DNA of 9,766 nucleotides from Flavobacteriaceae bacterium UBA7446 (lineage in GTDB: Bacteria > Bacteroidota > Bacteroidia > Flavobacteriales > Flavobacteriaceae), in contig DLPY01000049.1 in the NCBI GenBank assembly GCA_002478685.1, positions 562 through 10,327 of the forward strand, in the 5' to 3' direction. A model generated the notes under the pieces. It saw only the letters and a list, made by a program, of their open reading frames with translations. It searched no databases and was not told the DNA's origin. Numbering within the stretch: the stretch's first letter is position 1; each line of letters opens with the position of its first letter. Below, piece by piece: positions 1 to 5,526 of the stretch. The translations under genes and the position numbers were made by a program.

Positions 1-728
1 AGTGTATCACCAATTCTAAAAAAGAGGTTCATTGTTCCTGCTTCTTCAATGTATTGGTGTGTAGCGGCGTCAGTCCAAATTACTTGCTGATAGCCCTCGT
101 CTTTGGCAAGTTGTGTTGGATAAAACTGTCCGCCGTAATTTCCTGCAGCTTTGGCATAGCCTACTCCTCCCTGCGTGGCACGACTATAATAATCTGCAAT
201 TTTCACCCGTACATCGCCTCCATAATAACTTACCACTGGGGCACAGATAATCATAAATCGATATTCATTCGCAGCAGTCGCTTGAACACCCGCCTGAGAC
301 GCAAAAACAAAAGGTCGCACATATAGCGATTTTCCAGCTCCTTTTTTTACCCATTCTCTATCTAACGAAATCAGTTTTTTCAATCCTTCTAGAAAAACTT
401 CTTGCGAGAGAGTTGGAATCGCAAGACGCTCCGCAGATTTATTTATTCTTTTGGCATTTTGCTCTGGGCGAAACAACCAAACACTTCCTTTTTCGTCCTT
501 AAAGGCTTTCATACCTTCAAAAACAGCTTGACCGTAGTGCAATACACTAGCAGCAGGGGAAATCTGCATGGGTGCATACGGAACAATTTTGGGTGTTCCC
601 CATGCGCCATCTTTAAAATCACAAACAAACATATGGTCAGTAAACGTTGAACCAAAAGCCAAGTGGTCAAAATCAACCGAATCGATTGATGATGCATGAG
701 CAGGTGTGATGTTTATGTGTACTTGCAT
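1..728 (-). CDS. ilvE: Branched-chain amino acid aminotransferase, N-terminal 242 residues (cut by window edge)
   Basis: PLP-dependent fold-type IV (class IV) aminotransferase that reversibly transfers the amino group between Leu/Ile/Val and 2-oxoglutarate in the cytoplasm: last step of branched-chain amino acid synthesis and first of breakdown. Reading the minus strand from ATG at 728-726 gives 242 uninterrupted codons to the window edge. Visible marks: 'HYGQAVFEGMKAF' (about 64-76), 'LFRPEQNAKRINKSAERL' (85-102), 'YVRPFVFASQ' (136-145), then 'GGVGYAKAAGNYGGQ' (187-201) with Lys193 as the expected Schiff-base lysine, and 'EEAGTMNLFF' (228-237), the PLP-phosphate region. This resembles the larger, eukaryotic-like BCAT subgroup of about 355 residues, so roughly 110 C-terminal residues lie off the left edge. 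A near-consensus promoter sits directly upstream, so the transcript may be leaderless. Family assignment is firm; substrate preference is inferred from the family. Confidence 0.93.
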   Translation of the reverse strand, partial: MQVHINITPAHASSIDSVDFDHLAFGSTFTDHMFVCDFKDGAWGTPKIVPYAPMQISPAASVLHYGQAVFEGMKAFKDEKGSVWLFRPEQNAKRINKSAERLAIPTLSQEVFLEGLKKLISLDREWVKKGAGKSLYVRPFVFASQAGVQATAANEYRFMIICAPVVSYYGGDVRVKIADYYSRATQGGVGYAKAAGNYGGQFYPTQLAKDEGYQQVIWTDAATHQYIEEAGTMNLFFRIGDT

Positions 729-732
729 AGAA

Positions 733-760
733 CAAAAATAGGAAAATCTTGGGTGTGCAA
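733..760 (-). promoter_or_regulatory. Bacteroidota-type promoter for ilvE
   Basis: On the minus strand TTG (760-758) is followed after 17 nt by TATTTTTG (740-733), a perfect match to the Bacteroidota housekeeping -7 consensus TAnnTTTG. Transcription would begin within a few bases of the ilvE ATG (728), leaving almost no 5' UTR. It overlaps the opposing epimerase promoter. Read from sequence only; the start site is inferred. Confidence 0.6.
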
Positions 761-779
761 GCCATCTGATGTAAATTTA
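749..779 (+). promoter_or_regulatory. Putative Bacteroidota-type promoter for the epimerase gene
   Basis: TTG (749-751), a 20-nt spacer, then TAAATTTA (772-779), which matches TAnnTTTG except for the last base. The predicted start lies just before the ATG at 791. The -7 element is embedded in the perfect palindrome GTAAATTTAC (771-780), a possible operator or simply AT-rich symmetry. It shares sequence with the divergent ilvE promoter. Confidence 0.42.
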
Positions 780-790
780 CAAAAAAAAGA

Positions 791-1708
791 ATGCGAATTT
801 TAATTTCTGGGGCTAGTGGACTTGTGGGAAAAGCACTAACTCCCATTTTGCAACAGCGAGGACATCACATTTCTGTGCTTACTACTCGTATCAATTCAAA
901 TGTATTTTCATCTGAAATTAATACCTTTCATTGGAACCCTGAAAAAGGGATTATGGATAATGATGCGCTAAGAAATGTCGATGCTATCATAAGCTTAGCA
1001 GGATCTAAAATTGCGCAACGCTGGACATCAAAAGCAAAAAAATCCATTTTGCAAAGTCGTGTTTTAGGTACTCGTCTTCTTGTTGATTCGCTGAAATCGA
1101 CTAAAAACCACAAAGTAAGCCATTTTATATCGGCATCAGCAATTGGTATTTATCCATCAAGCTTAACAAAAACATACAGCGAAACACACACCGACATTGC
1201 CCAAAGTTTTCCTGCAGAAGTGGTTTCTGCATGGGAAGCCGAAGTGAATAAGGTAAGTTCTCTTGTTGAGTATGTCAGTAAAATAAGAATAGGCTTAGTG
1301 CTTGCCAAAGAGGGTGGCGCGCTGCTACCATTAGCAATACCCACCTCATTTGGATTAGGAGCGTGGTTTGGTAAGGGTTCACAATGGCAATCGTGGATTC
1401 ATATTCAAGATTTGGTTCAACTGTTTGCTTTTGTATTGTATAGCCCTGGAATTTATAACGGGGTTGCCCCTAATCCTGTTTCTCAAAAAGAGTTAGTAAA
1501 GACTATCGCTAAATCCTACCGTACACCACAATGGCTTCCTGGGATTCCCAAGTTTGTGATCAATACAGCTATGGGCGAAATGGGAGAAGTCTTATTTGAT
1601 AGTATTAAGGCCTCTAGTGCACGTGTCCAAAATCAAGGATTTAAATTTCAGTTTCCATTATTGGCGGATGCCATCTCTGATTTGCTACCGTTGCACACAA
1701 AAAAGTAA
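791..1708 (+). CDS. TIGR01777 / SDR39U1-type epimerase-like NAD(P)-binding protein (YfcH-like)
   Basis: Atypical extended short-chain dehydrogenase/reductase of the TIGR01777 family (E. coli YfcH, human SDR39U1); substrate unknown, probably cytoplasmic. The 305-residue length fits the family. Rossmann glycine motif 'GASGLVG' at 7-13; 'SLAGSKIAQRWT' at 68-79 matches the family's NLAGxxIAxRRWT signature; 'SASAIGIY' at 114-121 carries the Tyr at the usual active-site strand; 'FPAEVVSAWEAE' at 140-151; 'GKGSQWQSWIHIQDL' at 194-208. The C-terminal 50-60 residues ('QKELVKTIAKS...GEMGEVLFDS...GFKFQFPLLADAISDLL') are the DUF1731 tail. The start is the first ATG after the promoter. It stands alone: the next gene has its own promoter 25 bp downstream. 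I see no intrinsic terminator after it, so read-through into grpE is possible. Confidence 0.88.
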   Translation: MRILISGASGLVGKALTPILQQRGHHISVLTTRINSNVFSSEINTFHWNPEKGIMDNDALRNVDAIISLAGSKIAQRWTSKAKKSILQSRVLGTRLLVDSLKSTKNHKVSHFISASAIGIYPSSLTKTYSETHTDIAQSFPAEVVSAWEAEVNKVSSLVEYVSKIRIGLVLAKEGGALLPLAIPTSFGLGAWFGKGSQWQSWIHIQDLVQLFAFVLYSPGIYNGVAPNPVSQKELVKTIAKSYRTPQWLPGIPKFVINTAMGEMGEVLFDSIKASSARVQNQGFKFQFPLLADAISDLLPLHTKK

Positions 1709-1721
1709 TGTCACTTTGACA
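1709..1721. promoter_or_regulatory. Inverted repeat TGTCA-N3-TGACA, candidate activator/repressor site upstream of grpE
   Basis: TGTCA (1709-1713) and TGACA (1717-1721) form a perfect 5-bp dyad starting on the base after the epimerase stop codon. Its centre (1715) lies about 45 bp upstream of the sigma-54 start site predicted near 1760. The position suits a DNA-bound regulator of the grpE promoter. The dyad is short, so chance is possible. Confidence 0.4.
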
Positions 1722-1732
1722 GACTAACTGTT

Positions 1733-1749
1733 TTGGCAGTACTTTTGCC
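1733..1749 (+). promoter_or_regulatory. Sigma-54 (RpoN) -24/-12 promoter of grpE-dnaJ
   Basis: TTGGCAG-TACTT-TTGCC matches the sigma-54 consensus TTGGCAC-N5-TTGCA. The invariant GG (1735-1736) and GC (1747-1748) have exactly the required 10 nt between them. The predicted start is about 1760, 9 nt before the grpE ATG. The element also lies inside a perfect 8-bp inverted repeat (TTTTGGCA 1731-1738, TGCCAAAA 1746-1753). No HrcA/CIRCE sequence is visible here. The spacing and position make this the best-supported regulatory site in the window. Confidence 0.72.
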
Positions 1750-1768
1750 AAAACATTAAAAACATTTT

Positions 1769-2293
1769 ATGACTGCCAAAAAAGGTAAAAAAGAAGTTGA
1801 AGAAGAAGTAGTTAAGGAGGAGCAATCGCCAAAAGCTGAGGCTGAAAAAGATCCTGTGGTAGAAGTCAAAGCGGCTTTAATGGACGAGAAAAACAAATTT
1901 CTTCGCTTATTTGCTGAGTTTGAAAACTATAAAAAACGCACTGCAAAAGAACGTATTGAGTTGTTTAAAACGGCAGCGCAAGAAGTTATGGTGGCACTGC
2001 TCCCTGTTTTAGATGATTTTGAACGAGCCCTCGCTGAACTCGATGAAAATGATGACCAATTAGCAGGTATTCATCTTATTTACAATAAATTTAGTGACAT
2101 TCTAAAGCAACAAGGCTTATCTAAAATGGAAATTGAGTCCAAGACTTTATTTGATGCCGAACTACACGAGGCAATCACACAAGTTCCCAAGTCAGATGAA
2201 CACCCAAAAGGCACTATAGTCGATGTGGTTAGCCCAGGCTACAAACTAGGAGATTTAATAATTCGTTACCCCAAAGTTGTGGTAGCTCAATAG
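1769..2293 (+). CDS. grpE: Nucleotide exchange factor GrpE
   Basis: Cytoplasmic co-chaperone that releases ADP from DnaK (Hsp70), working as a dimer. The protein has 174 residues, slightly short but normal. The first 30-35 residues are Lys/Glu-rich and probably disordered, followed by a long helical coiled-coil segment (to about 110) containing '[19 protein letters not shown]', the characteristic GrpE helix motif, then '[12 protein letters not shown]'. The C-terminal beta domain shows '[14 protein letters not shown]' and ends with '[27 protein letters not shown]'-type signature features (GYKLGD, then VVVA). The ATG lies about 9 nt after the predicted sigma-54 start. dnaJ follows after a 2-nt gap, so the two are co-transcribed. 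dnaK is not in this window. Confidence 0.96.
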   Translation: MTAKKGKKEVEEEVVKEEQSPKAEAEKDPVVEVKAALMDEKNKFLRLFAEFENYKKRTAKERIELFKTAAQEVMVALLPVLDDFERALAELDENDDQLAGIHLIYNKFSDILKQQGLSKMEIESKTLFDAELHEAITQVPKSDEHPKGTIVDVVSPGYKLGDLIIRYPKVVVAQ

Positions 2294-2295
2294 AG

Positions 2296-3402
2296 ATGAA
2301 AGAAGATTATTACAACATACTTGGGATAAGCAAATCTGCGTCTGCAGCAGAAATAAAGAAGGCTTATCGCAAAAAAGCAATTACTTATCATCCAGATAAA
2401 AATCCTGGCGACGCAGAAGCGGAGAAAAAATTTAAACAAGCTGCTGAGGCATATGAAGTTCTCAGTGACGAGCAAAAGCGCGCTCAATATGATCGCTTTG
2501 GTCATGCTGCATTTGAAGGAAATCAAGGCTTTGGCGGTGGCGGAATGAACATGGATGATATATTCAGCCAGTTTGGAGATATATTCGGAAGTGCTTTTGG
2601 TGGCGGTTTTGGTGGTTTTGGTGGTGGCCAGAACAGAGCAAAGGGAACGAACTTACGTGTGCGTGTTACACTAGCCTTGGAAGAGATGGTGCTTGGTGTT
2701 GAGAAAAAAATTAAAGTGAAACGCAAAAAACAGGCTCCAGGCGTAAGTTACGTGACATGTAAGACTTGTGGAGGCTCGGGGCAAACCATGCGCATTACGA
2801 ATACCATTTTGGGTAGAATGCAATCGGCAACAACATGTAATGCATGTAATGGTGCTGGGCAAATCTTGCGCCATCGTCCTTCTGGGGCCGATGCCTATGG
2901 CATGATTTCACAAGAAGAAACGGTTTCTATCAAAATTCCTGCTGGTGTAGAAGATGGTATGCAACTAAAAGTTTCAGGTAAAGGAAATGAAGCACCTGGA
3001 CAAGGACTTTCTGGTGATTTAATTGTCCAGATATCTGTTAAAGAACATCCACACCTTAAGCGAGAAGGTAGCAATCTTCATTTGGATTTATACATTTCTA
3101 TTTCTGAGGCTGTTTTAGGTACCTACACAGAAATTGAAACCGTTGGTGGATCTGTGCGCATAAAGTTAGACGCAGGAATTCAATCTGGAAAAATTTTACG
3201 ACTTAAAGGAAAAGGAGTACCAAGCTTAAGTAGTTATGGTACGGGTGATTTACTTGTTCATGTTAGCGTATGGACCCCTGAACAACTTACTAAAGAACAA
3301 AAACAATTTTTTGAACAAAATAGTGCGCACGACAACTTTAAGCCAAGCCCAAAACCAACACATAAATCATTTTTTGACAAAGTGAAGGACATGTTTTCAT
3401 GA
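2296..3402 (+). CDS. dnaJ: Chaperone DnaJ (Hsp40) with a reduced, single-site zinc finger
   Basis: J-domain co-chaperone that delivers unfolded proteins to DnaK and stimulates its ATPase. The 368 residues show: J domain 1-70 with HPD at 32-34 and 'YDRFGHAAF' at 65-73; Gly/Phe-rich linker about 75-112; first substrate-binding domain from about 117; zinc region 150-200; beta-sandwich C-terminal domains ('[24 protein letters not shown]' features) and a '[11 protein letters not shown]' tail. Canonical DnaJ has four CxxCxGxG motifs; only two are present, Cys155/Cys158 and Cys181/Cys184. By alignment to the surrounding sequence these are motifs 2 and 3 (zinc site 2). Motifs 1 and 4 are replaced by 'APGVSY' and 'PSGADAYG'. 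From memory this is usual in Flavobacteriia rather than a local defect. It begins 2 nt after the grpE stop. Confidence 0.96.
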   Translation: MKEDYYNILGISKSASAAEIKKAYRKKAITYHPDKNPGDAEAEKKFKQAAEAYEVLSDEQKRAQYDRFGHAAFEGNQGFGGGGMNMDDIFSQFGDIFGSAFGGGFGGFGGGQNRAKGTNLRVRVTLALEEMVLGVEKKIKVKRKKQAPGVSYVTCKTCGGSGQTMRITNTILGRMQSATTCNACNGAGQILRHRPSGADAYGMISQEETVSIKIPAGVEDGMQLKVSGKGNEAPGQGLSGDLIVQISVKEHPHLKREGSNLHLDLYISISEAVLGTYTEIETVGGSVRIKLDAGIQSGKILRLKGKGVPSLSSYGTGDLLVHVSVWTPEQLTKEQKQFFEQNSAHDNFKPSPKPTHKSFFDKVKDMFS

Positions 3403-3442
3403 TTTTATATCGTTTGTATGCGTAAAGTTTATATATTTGGCT

Positions 3443-3478
3443 TAATTATAGATTCATCTATAGTTATTTTTCTTTTTC
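3443..3478 (+). terminator. AT-rich hairpin followed by T-rich tract (first of two after dnaJ)
   Basis: Bases 3443-3452 pair with 3457-3466 (10 bp, one G-U wobble) around the loop TTCA, followed by TTTTTCTTTTTC-like sequence at 3467-3478. The stem has only one G-C pair, so it is a weak terminator or an mRNA 3'-end stabiliser in front of the stronger hairpin at 3492. Confidence 0.4.
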
Positions 3479-3491
3479 ATAGCAATTTTTT

Positions 3492-3526
3492 CCCATCCTC
3501 TCTTTTGAGGATGGGTTTTCTTTTTT
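3492..3526 (+). terminator. Rho-independent terminator of the grpE-dnaJ operon
   Basis: A perfect 9-bp stem CCCATCCTC (3492-3500) / GAGGATGGG (3507-3515) with a 6-nt loop TCTTTT, immediately followed by an 11-base tract with only one non-T (3516-3526). It lies 90 nt after the dnaJ stop and before mscS, so it separates the chaperone operon from the downstream genes. Confidence 0.88.
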
Positions 3527-3552
3527 AGCCTGTATTTTTTCTATATTCGAAT

Positions 3553-4371
3553 ATGGAAAAAATCAAGTCAATCTTTCACTATAATATTGGCATTGGTGAC
3601 GCTGAAATGAGCGTTGGCTCTTTTTTGTTTTGGGTAGTACTATTAATTACCCTGTTATTTGTGTTGCGTTTTGTGCGCAAAATATTAACTCGAAATTTAT
3701 CATTTGAACGAAAAGGAAAGTTTAAACCTATTTTCTTATTTTTTAATTATTCGCTTTACACTGTTGTGGTTCTGTTGATGTTACAGAACGCTGGCGTAAA
3801 TCTAACGGCATTATTAGCTGCTTCAGCTGCTCTGTTGGTTGGTGTGGGTTTTGCATTACAGACCTTTTTTCAAGATATCATTTCAGGTATTTTTATACTG
3901 GTAGATCAAACGGTTCATGTAGGTGATATTATAGAGTTGGACGGCAAAGTAGGTCGTGTGGAAAACATTACGTTACGCACTACTCGCGCCGTTACCGCAG
4001 ACAACAAAGTACTTATTATTCCAAATCATATGTATTTGACTAATACGCTTTTTAATTGGACAGAAAACGAAAAGCAAACCCGCGAATCGGTTGTTGTTGG
4101 TATAGCCTATGGAACTGACTTGGAAAAGTTAAAATTGCTACTTCTTGAGCTTGCATTGAACCACAATGAGGTGCTTAAAAATCCACCACCAGTGTTACTA
4201 TTTAAAAATTTTGGTGACAGTAGTTTGGATTTTGAATTGGTATTTACGCTCAAGGATGGATTTAAAACGGAATTGGTAAAAAGTGATATTCGCTATGCAA
4301 TTGATAAGACACTTCGAGAGCACAACATCCAAATTCCATTTCCCCAACGTGTTATCCATAATGCTAACTAA
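3553..4371 (+). CDS. MscS-family small-conductance mechanosensitive ion channel
   Basis: Inner-membrane channel that opens under membrane tension and releases solutes on hypo-osmotic shock. The 272 residues are close to E. coli MscS (286). Hydrophobic segments at about 22-38, 60-77 and the pore helix 84-116, where 'AASAALLVGVGFALQTFFQDIISGI' features (small residues on one face, ALQ, then a kink) mark the MscS TM3. The cytoplasmic beta domain follows ('VGDIIELDGKVGRVENITLRTT', 'VLIIPNHMYLTNTLFNWT'), then the alpha/beta domain ending 'IQIPFPQRV'. A 12-bp palindrome (3543-3554) covers the start codon. The stop codon abuts the next ATG (0-nt gap), so it is probably translated together with the response regulator. 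Confidence 0.93.
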   Translation: MEKIKSIFHYNIGIGDAEMSVGSFLFWVVLLITLLFVLRFVRKILTRNLSFERKGKFKPIFLFFNYSLYTVVVLLMLQNAGVNLTALLAASAALLVGVGFALQTFFQDIISGIFILVDQTVHVGDIIELDGKVGRVENITLRTTRAVTADNKVLIIPNHMYLTNTLFNWTENEKQTRESVVVGIAYGTDLEKLKLLLLELALNHNEVLKNPPPVLLFKNFGDSSLDFELVFTLKDGFKTELVKSDIRYAIDKTLREHNIQIPFPQRVIHNAN

Positions 4372-5526
4372 ATGGCACATATTTTAATTGTAGAAGACGA
4401 AGCAAACATCCGTCGTGTGTTGCGTAAGATTCTAGCGGACGAAGACAGAACGCTAACTATCAGTGAAGCTGAAGATGGCGTTGAAGCGATTTCAGTAATT
4501 TCAAAATCGAAGTTTGACCTTATTTTATGTGATATCAAAATGCCCAAAAAAGATGGTATTGAAGTATTGACTTACGTTCAAGAGTACTTACCAGAAACGC
4601 CTGTTATTATGATTTCAGGGCATGGCGATTTGGAAACTGCTGTTCAAGCCATGCGAACGGGTGCGTATGATTACATTGCTAAACCACCTGATTTAAATCA
4701 CTTGCTGCAAACGGTACGCGCTGCATTAAATGTTCAAGCCAAGCCAAAAAAATCTGCTACCAAAATAATACCCAAAAAGTACACCATGATAGGCGAATCT
4801 AAGGCTATAAAAGCCATTCATCACATGATTGATAAGGTGGCGCCTTCAATGGCTCGTGTACTCATTCAAGGACCAAATGGAAGTGGTAAAGAGTTGGTGG
4901 CTCGTGCATTACACCACAAAAGCAATCGTGCAGATGCTCCGTTTGTGGAGGTAAATTGCGCTGCTATCCCAACAGAGCTTATAGAGAGTGAGCTTTTTGG
5001 ACACATGAAGGGAGCGTTTACCTCTGCCCATAAAGACCGTAAGGGGACTTTTGAGCAAGCACATGGAGGAACAATCTTTATGGACGAAATTGGGGATATG
5101 ACTTTATCAGCACAGGCCAAAGTACTCCGTGCGCTAGAGGAGCATAAAATTCAACCGGTGGGCAGTGATAAATCCATATCTGTAGATGTGCGGGTGGTTG
5201 CCGCAACCAACAAAAACATCAAAGAAGAAATTAAACAGAATCGTTTTCGCGAAGATTTATATCATCGTCTTGCGGTTATTGAATTGTATGTGCCACCACT
5301 CAACGACAGAAAAGAGGACATTCCACTTTTGGCAACACATTTTATATCTGCGTTAAGTCCTCAAAAAGAACTGAATGACGATGCAATAAAAGCTCTTCAA
5401 AATATTGATTGGACTGGAAATATCAGGCAATTGCGCAATGTTATTGAGCGTTTGCATATTTTGGGAGAACATCAAATTTCTGCCCATGATGTTAATTTGT
5501 ACACACAATCAAAAGCGAATTTATGA
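4372..5526 (+). CDS. NtrC-type sigma-54 response regulator lacking the Fis/HTH DNA-binding domain
   Basis: Phosphorylation-controlled ATPase that remodels sigma-54 RNA polymerase for open-complex formation. Receiver domain 1-120: acidic pocket Glu8/Asp9, phospho-acceptor Asp54 ('LCDIKMPKKDG'), Ser82, Lys104. After a basic linker comes the AAA+ domain 137-330: Walker A 'GPNGSGKE' 167-174, sigma-54 contact loop 'GAFTSA' 214-219 (normally GAFTGA), Walker B 'TIFMDEI' 234-240, arginine-finger region 'REDLYHRL' 293-300, sensor II 'GNIRQLRNVIERL' 349-361. It stops at residue 384, only about 20 residues after sensor II, where NtrC/AtoC relatives carry a further 60 or more residues with a Fis-type HTH. 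The reading frame is intact and the next gene begins inside the stop codon, so this is not a frameshift. No histidine kinase is in the window. Such FIS-less activators probably work from solution or through a partner. Confidence 0.93.
   Translation: MAHILIVEDEANIRRVLRKILADEDRTLTISEAEDGVEAISVISKSKFDLILCDIKMPKKDGIEVLTYVQEYLPETPVIMISGHGDLETAVQAMRTGAYDYIAKPPDLNHLLQTVRAALNVQAKPKKSATKIIPKKYTMIGESKAIKAIHHMIDKVAPSMARVLIQGPNGSGKELVARALHHKSNRADAPFVEVNCAAIPTELIESELFGHMKGAFTSAHKDRKGTFEQAHGGTIFMDEIGDMTLSAQAKVLRALEEHKIQPVGSDKSISVDVRVVAATNKNIKEEIKQNRFREDLYHRLAVIELYVPPLNDRKEDIPLLATHFISALSPQKELNDDAIKALQNIDWTGNIRQLRNVIERLHILGEHQISAHDVNLYTQSKANL

Noticed and set aside
54..650. Two plus-strand open frames (54-326 and 402-650)
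   Set aside because: They are antisense to ilvE, whose minus-strand reading shows unbroken family motifs including the PLP lysine. The plus-strand translations show no domain features.
1709..1768. CIRCE/HrcA operator or sigma-32 promoter before grpE
   Set aside because: No TTAGCACTC-N9-GAGTGCTAA and no CTTGAA/CCCCAT-type boxes are present; the inverted repeats there have different sequences and the -24/-12 match is far better.
2599..2636. GGT/GGC/TTT tandem repeat as a possible repeat element
   Set aside because: It encodes the normal Gly/Phe linker of DnaJ.
3505..3540. TTG (3505-3507) with TATTTTTT (3533-3540) as an mscS promoter
   Set aside because: The spacer of 25 nt is beyond the usual range, the TTG lies in the terminator stem, and the -7 match may simply reflect T-rich sequence.
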